Assembly (NCBI GenBank): GCA_005884745.1
Contig: VAZU01000065.1
Span: 1 to 10,173, forward strand
Length of the DNA: 10,173 bases
Direction: 5' to 3'
Source: Alphaproteobacteria bacterium
GTDB taxonomy: Bacteria; Pseudomonadota; Alphaproteobacteria; Rhizobiales; Xanthobacteraceae
The translations under genes were made by a program, and so were the position numbers. Positions 1 through 6,340 of the stretch are shown here, in pieces. The notes under the pieces are model-generated. The model made no database searches. It was given only the letters and a program-made list of their open reading frames with translations, and had not been told where the DNA came from. Position 1 is the first letter of the stretch. Each line of letters starts with the position of its first letter.

Positions 1-119
1 CTGTGGGCACCACCGCCGCCTTGGGTGTTCCTGAGGTCTGTACTGTCGTGAACGGGCGCGGCGGGAGGCTAGGGACCCGAGGCATACGCGCTTCCGCTCG
101 CCCCGTGCTCAAGAGGGGT

Positions 120-148
120 GGCTTGTTGCGAGGGACGAGCAACGAGCC
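120..148. other. Stem-loop upstream of yacG
   Basis: Bases 120-129 pair with 139-148, giving a 10-bp stem with one G-U pair and a 9-base loop. No T-tract follows on either strand, so it is not a classic intrinsic terminator. It lies about 70 bases before the yacG start and could be a mRNA structure, a remnant terminator or an extragenic repeat unit. The rest of bases 1-215 shows no recognisable gene; in particular I see no end of maf, which often precedes yacG in related bacteria. Confidence 0.45.
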
Positions 149-215
149 GGATGAGGGGTTCCGTTTCAACGAGGCCGCTCTTCCCTTCGGCCCTCGCAAT
201 GCCGATATTTCCCGC

Positions 216-410
216 ATGCCCGACCCGATTCCCGGCACGCGCAAGTGCCCGATCTGCGGCAAGCCGGCAGCCGAGCGGTTTCGGCCGTTCTGCTCGAAGC
301 GCTGCGCCGACGTTGATCTCCACCGCTGGTTCTCCGGCCGCTACGCGGTCCCCGCGGCCGAGCAGGAGGCAGAGGAAGGCGCGCGGCCCGAGGACGAGGA
401 GGACGGCTGA
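216..410 (+). CDS. yacG: DNA gyrase inhibitor YacG (small zinc-finger protein)
   Basis: This 64-residue protein matches the YacG family, zinc-binding proteins that bind GyrB and inhibit gyrase supercoiling. Visible features are a four-cysteine zinc site, C11-P-I-C14 and C26-S-K-R-C30, followed by the family signature ADVDLHRWFSGRY and an acidic tail rich in Glu and Asp. The spacing between the cysteine pairs is 11 residues, shorter than the 15 of E. coli YacG. The frame is open upstream to base 3, but the upstream translation (Arg/Gly rich) resembles no YacG sequence. I therefore start at ATG 216, which gives the normal family length. No clear Shine-Dalgarno precedes it; a longer form from TTG 123 or 126 is possible but less likely. 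A tRNA-Phe gene follows at 528, a neighbour I recall as common for yacG in Hyphomicrobiales. Confidence 0.9.
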   Translation: MPDPIPGTRKCPICGKPAAERFRPFCSKRCADVDLHRWFSGRYAVPAAEQEAEEGARPEDEEDG

Positions 411-434
411 GCGGATCGGCAGTTCGATCCGCTC
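409..434 (+). terminator. Strong stem-loop after yacG, probable terminator
   Basis: Bases 409-418 and 425-434 form a perfect 10-bp stem with a 6-base loop, starting inside the yacG stop codon. No run of T follows, so it may act as a Rho-linked or structural 3' end and not as a textbook intrinsic terminator. Its position exactly at the stop codon supports a transcript-end or stability role. It would also separate yacG from the tRNA promoter that starts about 30 bases later. Confidence 0.5.
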
Positions 435-462
435 GAGGCTTCGCCCGAGGGGCCGGCGCGGC

Positions 463-491
463 TGGACAGTGCCTGGCCTTGTCTCTATAAG
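463..491 (+). promoter_or_regulatory. Sigma-70 type promoter of tRNA-Phe
   Basis: A -35 box TGGACA (463-468; 5 of 6 matches to TTGACA) is followed after exactly 17 bases by a -10 box TATAAG (486-491; 5 of 6 matches to TATAAT). Transcription would start near 498, about 30 bases before the mature tRNA. The stretch after the -10 box is GC-rich (ggcggcgc), as is usual for stable-RNA promoters under stringent control; that regulatory role is inference. Confidence 0.7.
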
Positions 492-527
492 GCGGCGCTT
501 CCGACCGGGGCCTCGCGCCCGGCCGGC

Positions 528-603
528 GCCCAGGTAGCTCAGTTGGTAGAGCACGTGACTGAAAATCACGGTGTCGGTGGTTCGATTCCGCCCCTGGGCA
601 CCA
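528..603 (+). tRNA. tRNA-Phe (anticodon GAA)
   Basis: A full 76-base cloverleaf is visible. The acceptor arm is GCCCAGG (528-534) paired with CCTGGGC (593-599), followed by discriminator A600 and an encoded CCA (601-603). The D stem is GCTC/GAGC. The anticodon stem CGTGA/TCACG (554-558, 566-570) holds loop CTGAAAA with anticodon GAA at 561-563, which reads UUC and UUU. The T arm contains GGTTCGATTCC. The gene appears functional and is preceded by a near-consensus promoter. Confidence 0.97.
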
Positions 604-614
604 GTGTTGCAAAC

Positions 615-631
615 AGCTGAGCAAATCAGCT
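615..631. terminator. Small stem-loop between convergent tRNA-Phe and BKACE gene
   Basis: AGCTGA (615-620) and TCAGCT (626-631) form a 6-bp stem around a 5-base loop, 12 bases after the tRNA CCA end and 14 bases beyond the stop of the facing gene. A TTTT run lies at 651-654, too far downstream for a tight plus-strand intrinsic terminator. The position suits a shared 3' processing or termination site for both genes, but support is limited to the inverted repeat and the context. Confidence 0.4.
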
Positions 632-644
632 CGCTGCAGTTCGC

Positions 645-1493
645 CTAAGCTTTTGTTCCAGCCCACCCCGCCCGCAGCCCGAGCATGGCCCGCGCCTCGT
701 CCGGGCGCGCGGGGCGCGCGCCGTGGCGGCCGAGCTTTTCGGCCGCAAGCGAGACCAGCTCGGCGTTGCTCTCGGCGAGGCGCTCGCGGGTGACGCGGAT
801 GTTGTCCTCGAGCCCGGTGCGCACGCCGTCGGCTTGTCTGGCAAGCGCCCATTCCATCACCTCGGCCTGGTGACGGCCGATTCCGGCCGCCGTCCACGTC
901 GCCTTCGGCAGCACCCGCTTGAGCTCGCCCACCAGAATGTCGAGCAGGTGCTCCCGCGCGGGGAGCGCGTTCTTCACGCCGAGCACGAATTGGACGTGCG
1001 GCTTCTCGTCCAGCAGGCCGCGATCGGCGAGCCCGCGCGCGCCGTGAATCATCGAGAGATCGAACACCTCGATCTCCGGCCGGATGGCGTTCTCTCGCAT
1101 CTTGGTCGCGAGATCCTCGATCAGCGCCGGCGAATTCTCATACACGATGCTCGGGAAATTGACCGAGCCGGTGGAGAGCGAGGCCATGTCGGGCTTGAGA
1201 TACAGCGCGCTGCCGCGCGCGCTGGGGTCGCGCCCGCGGCCGCCGGTCGAGAACTGCACGATCATGCCGGGGCAATGCCGTTTCACCCCTTCCATGACCT
1301 GCGCGAACCGCTCGGGATCGGAGGAGGGGGTCTCGTCCGGGTTGCGAACATGAATATGGACGAGCGACGCGCCGGCCTCGAACGCTTCGTGCGTGGATTC
1401 GATCTGCTCGGAGGTCGTGATCGGCACCGCAGGATTGTCGCGCTTGCGCGGGACCGAACCGGTGATTGCCACCGCGATGACCACGGGCCTCAT
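645..1493 (-). CDS. Beta-keto acid cleavage enzyme (BKACE, DUF849 family)
   Basis: This 282-residue protein belongs to the family typified by 3-keto-5-aminohexanoate cleavage enzyme (Kce), a TIM-barrel metalloenzyme. It transfers an acetyl-type unit between a beta-keto acid and acetyl-CoA, producing acetoacetate and a new CoA ester. Family metal ligands are visible: H46 and H48 in LVHIHVRN, and E229 in VRTGLEDN near the end, with an acidic residue in the N-terminal strand apparently replaced (AVAITGS). S82-T83-G84-G85-R86 and S107-T108-G109-S110 are the usual substrate/CoA loops. Length is normal for the family. The start at ATG 1493 has a good Shine-Dalgarno AGGAG six bases upstream; the frame stays open further upstream but without family similarity. 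It is divergent to kgtP across 235 bp and convergent with tRNA-Phe. The keto-acid substrate cannot be read from sequence; BKACE members act on many different ones. Confidence 0.9.
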   Translation of the reverse strand: MRPVVIAVAITGSVPRKRDNPAVPITTSEQIESTHEAFEAGASLVHIHVRNPDETPSSDPERFAQVMEGVKRHCPGMIVQFSTGGRGRDPSARGSALYLKPDMASLSTGSVNFPSIVYENSPALIEDLATKMRENAIRPEIEVFDLSMIHGARGLADRGLLDEKPHVQFVLGVKNALPAREHLLDILVGELKRVLPKATWTAAGIGRHQAEVMEWALARQADGVRTGLEDNIRVTRERLAESNAELVSLAAEKLGRHGARPARPDEARAMLGLRAGWAGTKA

Positions 1494-1589
1494 GGTATGC
1501 TCCTGTGCCGTCGCGAACCTTTGGCCGGCTGCATGCGCAATGAAGCGTAGATCGCCATGCCCGATACCCGGTTTCGGCGCCGCCGCGGG

Positions 1590-1606
1590 GTTCCCCGAGC
1601 GGGAAC
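1590..1606. promoter_or_regulatory. Inverted repeat in the BKACE/kgtP divergent spacer
   Basis: GTTCCC (1590-1595) and GGGAAC (1601-1606) form a perfect 6-bp inverted repeat with a 5-base centre, roughly midway between the two divergent start codons. It may be an operator for a shared regulator or a simple hairpin. No regulator gene is encoded in the window, and no convincing -35/-10 pair could be fixed around it. Confidence 0.3.
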
Positions 1607-1623
1607 ATAGCCGACGGTTGCTG

Positions 1624-1648
1624 CTTGTAGGACAGAATATTCCGCAAG
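1624..1648. promoter_or_regulatory. Possible operator: CTTG...CAAG arms around a GAATATTC palindrome
   Basis: CTTG at 1624-1627 and CAAG at 1645-1648 are inverted arms. Within them lies the perfect 8-bp palindrome GAATATTC (1635-1642), one of the few AT-rich spots in this GC-rich spacer. It is about 80 bases before the kgtP start. This is the sort of dyad bound by LysR- or GntR-type regulators, but that assignment is inference from symmetry and position only. Confidence 0.3.
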
Positions 1649-1728
1649 ACCGGGCGCGGCCAGCCAACTTCGTGCCGGGCGGGTCGGGCCCGAGATCATT
1701 TTGGCCCGTGAGATCCCGGGAGAAACCC

Positions 1729-3057
1729 ATGAGCATCGCCGCCGAATCCTTGCCGATCTCGGCCCCATCCGCTGCCGCCGATACCCGGCGCCGCATCATC
1801 GCCATCGTCGGTGCCTCCTCGGGCAACCTGGTCGAGTGGTACGATTTCTACGCCTATTCGTTCACGGCACTCTATTTCGCTTCCGCGTTCTTCCCCTCCG
1901 GCGATCGCACGACGCAGCTGCTCAACACCGCCGGCGTATTCGCGGCCGGCTTCTTCATGCGGCCGCTCGGCGGCTGGCTGTTCGGCTGGATCGCCGATAC
2001 TCACGGCCGCCGCACTTCGATGATCATCTCGGTGCTGATGATGTGCGCGGGCTCGCTGATGATCGCGGTCATGCCGACCTACGCCTCGATCGGGGCGGTG
2101 GCGCCGGCGTTGCTCCTCCTCGCGCGCCTGGTGCAGGGACTTTCGGTCGGCGGCGAGTACGGCACCAGCGCAACCTACATGAGCGAGGTCGCCGCCAAGG
2201 GCCACCGCGGCTTCTACGCTTCCTTCCAGTACGTCACGCTGATCGGCGGGCAGCTGCTCGCGCTCGTCGTGCTGATCAGCCTGCAGCAATTCCTTTCCGC
2301 CGACGAGCTCAAGGCCTGGGGCTGGCGCGTGCCGTTCCTGGTCGGCGCGATTGCCGCGGTCGTCGCGCTGTTCCTGCGCCGATCGCTGGCCGAGACCGCA
2401 TCCGAGGAATCGATGCACAGCAAGGAGGCCGGAACGCTGCGTGGGCTCCTGCATCACAAGCGCGCGGTGCTGCTCGTGCTCGGCTTCACGGCCGGCGGAT
2501 CGCTGATCTTCTACACCTTCACCACCTACATGCAGAAATATCTCGTCAACACCGCCGGCATGGACGCCAAGACGGCGAGTACGTTGATGACCTTGGTGCT
2601 GCTGATCTACATGCTGCTGCAGCCTTTATTCGGCGCCATCTCGGACCGCATCGGCCGCAAGAACTCGATGATCTGTTTTTCCTCGCTGGCGGTCCTGGCG
2701 ACGGTACCGCTGCTGACCGCGCTCGGCCGCGTCGGCGATCCGTATGCGGCGTTCGGACTGGTCCTGTTGGGGCTGGCAATCATCAGCTTCTACACCTCGA
2801 TCAGCGGGCTGGTGAAAGCAGAGCTGTTCCCGACCGAGGTGCGGGCGCTCGGAGTCGGGTTCTCCTATGCGGTCGCCAACGCGCTGTTCGGGGGCACCGC
2901 CGAATACGTCGGGTTGTGGTTCAAGTCGGCCGGGCAGGAGTTTTGGTTCGCCTGGTACGTGACCGCGCTCTGCGCGGTGGCGCTCGTGGCGTCACTCTCG
3001 ATGCCAGACACCCGCAAACGCGGCTATTTGGAAGGGACGCAAGCGCCGGAGATGTGA
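1729..3057 (+). CDS. kgtP: 2-oxoglutarate/H+ symporter, KgtP-like (MFS, metabolite:H+ symporter family)
   Basis: This 442-residue inner-membrane carrier closely resembles E. coli KgtP, which imports 2-oxoglutarate with protons. Shared signatures are the N-terminal RRRIIAIVGASSGNLVEW (about residues 20-37), the MFS loop motif GWLFGWIADTHGRR (82-95), the metabolite:H+ symporter segment RLVQGLSVGGEYGTSATY (133-150), the second loop motif LFGAISDRIGRK (300-311), and YTFTTYMQKYLVNTAG (262-277). About twelve hydrophobic membrane segments can be followed and the length matches KgtP (432 residues). I chose ATG 1729 because GGGAGA lies five bases upstream and the protein then begins like KgtP; the open frame extends back to 1393 without similarity. 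It stands alone on the plus strand, convergent with the SDR gene. Transport of a related dicarboxylate or keto acid is possible, since family members differ in substrate, and pairing with BKACE would fit keto-acid use. Confidence 0.88.
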   Translation: MSIAAESLPISAPSAAADTRRRIIAIVGASSGNLVEWYDFYAYSFTALYFASAFFPSGDRTTQLLNTAGVFAAGFFMRPLGGWLFGWIADTHGRRTSMIISVLMMCAGSLMIAVMPTYASIGAVAPALLLLARLVQGLSVGGEYGTSATYMSEVAAKGHRGFYASFQYVTLIGGQLLALVVLISLQQFLSADELKAWGWRVPFLVGAIAAVVALFLRRSLAETASEESMHSKEAGTLRGLLHHKRAVLLVLGFTAGGSLIFYTFTTYMQKYLVNTAGMDAKTASTLMTLVLLIYMLLQPLFGAISDRIGRKNSMICFSSLAVLATVPLLTALGRVGDPYAAFGLVLLGLAIISFYTSISGLVKAELFPTEVRALGVGFSYAVANALFGGTAEYVGLWFKSAGQEFWFAWYVTALCAVALVASLSMPDTRKRGYLEGTQAPEM

Positions 3058-3156
3058 GGTTGGGCAGACGGCTCCGCCGGCTGAGCACTCGGGCGGATGG
3101 TGTCCCCGCCGCCATTGGCGAGCCCGATCGCCTCGGCGTGATGCATCGATCCCGCC

Positions 3157-3903
3157 TCAGCCTGCGAACGTCAACCCGCCGCTGACGCTGAGCACCTGTC
3201 CGGTGACGTAGTCGGAGCGCGGGCTCGCAAAGAACAGGATCGCGTCGGCGATCTCCTGCGGCTTGCCGAGCCTGCGGAACGCGATCGCGCGAATGAAGGC
3301 TTCCTTGATCTTGTCGGGCCGCGATTGCAGCATCGGCGTGTCGGTCGGGCCCGGGCACACGCAATTGACGTTGATCTTGTATCGCGCCATCTCCCGCGCC
3401 AGCGATTTGGTGAAGCCGATCAGGCCGGCCTTGGCGGCCGCATAGACCGTCTCGCCGGTGCTGCCGACCCGTCCGGCATCGCTTGCCACGCTGACGATTT
3501 TTCCCCCTCCGGCGGCGATCATCCCGGGAAGGAGCGCATGGGTGAGATGCAGCGCTCCGCCGAGATTCACCGCGATCACTCGGTCCATGTATTCGGGCTT
3601 GTTGTCGAGGAACAGCTGAAAATCGTTCCAGCCGGCGGCGTTGACCAGGATGTCGACGCGACCGTGCCGCTCGAGCACTTGCGCGGCGCACGCCCGCACC
3701 GTGCCGCGATCCGCCATGTCGATCTTGACGTATTCGACCGGCAGCTTTTGGGCGGCGGCCTCCTGCTCGAGCTGGGCGCCTTTCTCTGCGTTGATATCCG
3801 CGCAGATCACTTTTGCGCCGCAGCGCGCGAATTCCAGCACGGTCGCCTTGCCGATCCCGGATACGCCGCCGGTGATCATCGCAGTCTTGCCGTCCAGTCG
3901 CAT
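3157..3903 (-). CDS. Short-chain dehydrogenase/reductase, BadH-like (2-hydroxycyclohexanecarboxyl-CoA dehydrogenase type)
   Basis: This 248-residue Rossmann-fold enzyme is a classical SDR. Visible are the nucleotide motif T11-G-G-V-S-G-I-G18, D36 at the end of the second strand (favouring NAD+ over NADP+), NAAG at 88-91, and the catalytic set N113, S141, Y154 and K158. The segments SDAGRVGSTGETVYAAAK and VCPGPTDTPML and the end GQVLSVSGGLTFAG are very close to BadH of Rhodopseudomonas palustris, which oxidises a hydroxy-alicyclic acyl-CoA to the keto form. A 3-hydroxyacyl-CoA or related substrate is therefore likely. The start is ATG 3903 with AGGGAG eight bases upstream; an in-frame GTG at 3912 overlaps that site and is less likely. 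Only 21 bases separate it from the stop of an acyl-CoA dehydrogenase relic upstream, which suggests that it was once the next gene in that operon. No clear intrinsic terminator was found in the 99 bp between it and kgtP. Confidence 0.87.
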   Translation of the reverse strand: MRLDGKTAMITGGVSGIGKATVLEFARCGAKVICADINAEKGAQLEQEAAAQKLPVEYVKIDMADRGTVRACAAQVLERHGRVDILVNAAGWNDFQLFLDNKPEYMDRVIAVNLGGALHLTHALLPGMIAAGGGKIVSVASDAGRVGSTGETVYAAAKAGLIGFTKSLAREMARYKINVNCVCPGPTDTPMLQSRPDKIKEAFIRAIAFRRLGKPQEIADAILFFASPRSDYVTGQVLSVSGGLTFAG

Positions 3904-3924
3904 GGATCGCACTCCCTCTGAAAT

Positions 3925-4032
3925 CTATTCCGCCGCGCGTTGTCGCACAGTCTCGCGCGTCTCGCGCGTCTCGCGGGCGATGATCACCTTCTGCACCTCG
4001 GTCGCGCCCCCGTAGATCCTCGGCGCGCTCGA
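3925..4032 (-). pseudogene. Acyl-CoA dehydrogenase, 3' remnant only
   Basis: Read on the minus strand, this stretch encodes RIYGGATEVQKVIIAR (4020-3973), the hallmark C-terminal end of acyl-CoA dehydrogenases that contacts FAD and the neighbouring subunit. It is followed by a short Arg/Glu-rich tail and stop TAG at 3925-3927. Upstream of about 4032 the same frame reads without ACAD similarity (Gly/Pro/Cys rich), and the enolase-superfamily gene ends at 4070, so more than 90 percent of a roughly 380-residue protein is missing. I see no start codon or ribosome site for a separate small protein. The intact gene would have sat directly upstream of the BadH-like SDR, a usual pairing in acyl-CoA oxidation. 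It is best read as a deletion relic at an operon junction. An assembly error is a less likely alternative. Confidence 0.75.
3950..3976. repeat. 9-bp tandem repeat, three copies
   Basis: Unit gtctcgcgc is repeated at 3950-3958, 3959-3967 and 3968-3976 (the last base of the third copy differs). On the minus strand it encodes a threefold Arg-Glu-Thr repeat in the tail of the acyl-CoA dehydrogenase relic, extending it past the usual family end. Slippage in DNA no longer under strong selection is a plausible origin. Confidence 0.8.
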
Positions 4033-4069
4033 TCCTCCGAATCCGGCCGTGGGGCGGCAGCGGACTGGT

Positions 4070-5482
4070 TCAGGGGATCGGCGTCATCGTGGTGAAATCC
4101 GGGTGCGCGCCGGTTGCGAAGCCCGGTTGATCCAGCGATTTGAGGTGGAGGCGGCCGTCGCGTAGACGCAAACGTACGTTATCGGCATCGCCTTCGTACA
4201 AATCCGGGTGCGCCTCGGCGAATCCGCGTTGCTCGTCGCGCGACGCGCCCTGACCGGCAAAGCCGTGCACATAGTGATGACCGTTGCGCTCCACGTGCCG
4301 CAAGCCGAGCAAGTTGACGAGCGCGAGGTCCTGCTGCACCGCAAGCCCCGCCTGCGTGGTGAGGTCCTCCCCCGACATGAAGAAGCGGGGCCCGCCCTCG
4401 CCGTTCCGACGGGCGCAGCGCGCCGCGTTGAGCAGCGACTTGTAAAAGCCCTTGCAGTTCTTGCTGGAAACCCCGGTGTAACCGCGCGCCACCGCCGCCG
4501 GAAATGCATCGAGTGTGCCGTCGGCCTCGTCGATCAGCACCGGCTTTGCGCTCGCGAGAGCCGCGATGTCTGTTTCCAGGGTGACGGCGCGCGGCAATGG
4601 CTGCTCGATATAGAGCGTCGCGTCGGCCATCCGCCGCAGTGCGGGCGTGCCTTCCAGTCGCCGCCAGAACCGCACCGCCGCTTCCGCATCGGCGAACTGC
4701 TCGTTGCCGTCAAGCGTAATCCTGTAGGTGGTGAGATGATCGAGCACGGCGGCGATGCGGGTCAGTCGCGCGATGTCGGCTTCGGCGTCGCCGCTGACCT
4801 TGAGCTTGAAGTAGCGGTTGGCGTAGACCGTGATGACTTCCTCCAGCGTTTGCGGCAGCCCGTCATCGATACGCAGGGTTGCGTCGCCTGCGGTGATCGG
4901 ATCGACCAGCCCCACGGTGTGGCGGACGTCGACGTCCGGCAATTGCCTGCAGCCCCCGAGAAATCGGTCGAGGTCGAAGCCGGCGAGATCGGGCGTCAAG
5001 CTCGCGTCGATGCCCGGCGCGTTGCAGCGGATCGCGTCATGGAACGAAACGTCCAGCGCGCGGCAAAGTGCATCGAACAGCGCACGATCGATCAAGGCGG
5101 GTCCGAAACCGACGACCAGGGGGTTGAGCCCCCGCAAGCTGCCGCTATCGATCAGTGCTTGATAGCATGACGCGGCGTGCCGGAAGGCGCAACGCGATCT
5201 CGTATCGGCGAGATATGCTTCGCGCGCCAGGCGCAGCGAATCGCGCAGTTGCCGGAAATTATCCTCATTGGTGAGCGCGAGATTCTTGTCGAACCATTTC
5301 GGCGCCAACAGTTCCGCGCTCGCACCGACCGCCTCGACCCCGTCTTCGACCGCAATGCGGGCACGCACGAAGGCTTGCGGACACGCGGTGAGCGTCACCA
5401 CGCCGAAGCGAAACGGCAGCCGCAGCACCACGTCCCGCTCGAACAGGTCGAGGCCGAGAATGCGAAGGCGCGGCGCTGCCAT
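4070..5482 (-). CDS. Enolase-superfamily enzyme (mandelate racemase/muconate lactonizing enzyme-like)
   Basis: This 470-residue protein has the enolase-superfamily barrel at its C-terminal half. The ordered active-site residues are visible: K226-L-K228 in YFKLKVSGD, metal ligands D258 (TLDGNEQ), E293 (YIEQP) and D318 (VLIDEA), then K341 or K344 in GVSSKNCKG. A Lys at both barrel ends is the pattern of the muconate-lactonizing/OSBS/dipeptide-epimerase/methylaspartate-lyase branch, which abstracts a proton alpha to a carboxylate. The N-terminal cap (about 1-200) is much longer than usual; typical members have 350-400 residues. I recognise no characterised relative, so racemase, dehydratase, lyase or cycloisomerase activity all remain possible. 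The ATG at 5482 lies 18 bases after the TIM-barrel gene stop with no clear Shine-Dalgarno, which suggests translational coupling. It is the last intact gene of the tct-led unit. The cell location is probably cytoplasmic, since no signal peptide is seen. Confidence 0.82.
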   Translation of the reverse strand: MAAPRLRILGLDLFERDVVLRLPFRFGVVTLTACPQAFVRARIAVEDGVEAVGASAELLAPKWFDKNLALTNEDNFRQLRDSLRLAREAYLADTRSRCAFRHAASCYQALIDSGSLRGLNPLVVGFGPALIDRALFDALCRALDVSFHDAIRCNAPGIDASLTPDLAGFDLDRFLGGCRQLPDVDVRHTVGLVDPITAGDATLRIDDGLPQTLEEVITVYANRYFKLKVSGDAEADIARLTRIAAVLDHLTTYRITLDGNEQFADAEAAVRFWRRLEGTPALRRMADATLYIEQPLPRAVTLETDIAALASAKPVLIDEADGTLDAFPAAVARGYTGVSSKNCKGFYKSLLNAARCARRNGEGGPRFFMSGEDLTTQAGLAVQQDLALVNLLGLRHVERNGHHYVHGFAGQGASRDEQRGFAEAHPDLYEGDADNVRLRLRDGRLHLKSLDQPGFATGAHPDFTTMTPIP

Positions 5483-5500
5483 GGTGCAAGATGCCGCGCG

Positions 5501-6331
5501 TCAGTCGAGCGCTTCGCGCACGCCGCGCCAATAACCGGCGGCAAACGCCGCGGCGCCCGCGCCGTCGGGCACGTAGTCGAACGGCTCGACCGCGACCGTT
5601 CCCGCATAACCATGCCGCGCCAGCGTTGCGGCGATCGGCGCGAACCGCATGTCGCCCTGCCCCGGCGCACGGCGGTTCGGATCATTGATCTGGACATGCG
5701 CGATGAGATTGGTCGGAAGCCAATGCTCCAGCAGCTGCGGCACGGATTGCGTCTCGGTGAGGCCCGCCGCGCTGCAATCGATCATCGTGCGCAGGCTCGG
5801 GTGCCCGATCTGGCGCACGACTTCCGCCGCTTCGGCCAGTGTGTTGATCAGCGCCGTCTCCCGGCGCGACAGCGGCTCGAGGCAGTAGACCACCCCTTCG
5901 CGCGCGGCGGCCGAGGCAACCTGCGCGAGCGCGTCGACCAGACGCGCCCGGGCATCCCCGTGCGTCCCCCCGCGTGGGATTTGTCGTTGTTGGGGCGAAC
6001 CATGCACCAGCACGTTTCCGCCCAATGCCGCACACAATCCGGTGAGGCGAGTCATCACCTCGAGAGTGCGGGATCGAGTCGAAGCGTCGGGATCGGTGAG
6101 CGAGAGCCCCGCCGGCCTCGCCAGCAGCCAGTGCAGGCTGGTCACGGCCAGTCCTGCGCTTTCCACCACGTTGCGGGCACGCGAGGCCTCGTTCGCGGTC
6201 ACCTCGTCGGGCCTGTCGAACAGCGTATAGGGCGCGATCTCCAATCCGTCGTAGCCCAGCGCCGCAGCGTGCTCGCACTGGCGTTCCAGGGGCATTGCCG
6301 CAAGCACCTCGTTGCACAGCGCCAGACGCAT
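5501..6331 (-). CDS. Sugar phosphate isomerase/epimerase-like protein (xylose isomerase-like TIM barrel)
   Basis: This 276-residue protein fits the AP-endonuclease-2/xylose-isomerase-like TIM-barrel family, which includes hydroxypyruvate isomerases, inosose dehydratases and ketose epimerases. The metal-site series typical of the family is visible: E152 (CLEPLS), D185 (MIDCSA), H212 (AHVQIND) and E249 (VAVEPFDY), with H67 (SLHWLL) and H110 (LVHGSP) lining the barrel. The N-terminus MRLALCNE starts directly on the first strand. ATG 6331 lies nine bases after the tctA stop; a weak AGGG overlaps that stop, so coupled translation is likely. It sits between the transporter and the enolase-superfamily gene, pointing to isomerisation or epimerisation of the imported acid or of a later product. 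The exact reaction cannot be told from sequence. Confidence 0.85.
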   Translation of the reverse strand: MRLALCNEVLAAMPLERQCEHAAALGYDGLEIAPYTLFDRPDEVTANEASRARNVVESAGLAVTSLHWLLARPAGLSLTDPDASTRSRTLEVMTRLTGLCAALGGNVLVHGSPQQRQIPRGGTHGDARARLVDALAQVASAAAREGVVYCLEPLSRRETALINTLAEAAEVVRQIGHPSLRTMIDCSAAGLTETQSVPQLLEHWLPTNLIAHVQINDPNRRAPGQGDMRFAPIAATLARHGYAGTVAVEPFDYVPDGAGAAAFAAGYWRGVREALD

Positions 6332-6340
6332 CGCTCAACC

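Noticed and set aside
1..85. Possible minus-strand gene starting at ATG 85 and running off the left edge (begins MPRVPSLPPRPFTTVQ)
   Set aside because: Only 28 residues are visible, with no recognisable family and a weak GGAAG ribosome site; too little to call.
723..1550. 275-residue plus-strand frame opposite the BKACE gene
   Set aside because: BKACE has clear metal ligands and a ribosome site; the antisense frame shows no family similarity.
3058..3156. Possible bidirectional terminator between convergent kgtP and the SDR gene
   Set aside because: Several short GC-rich inverted repeats occur (for example GGCGA/TCGCC near 3117-3132), but none has a T-tract or a long stem, so I do not call one.
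1701..3185. 494-residue plus-strand frame overlapping kgtP in another frame
   Set aside because: The kgtP frame matches KgtP along its whole length; this frame is an Arg/Ala-rich shadow.
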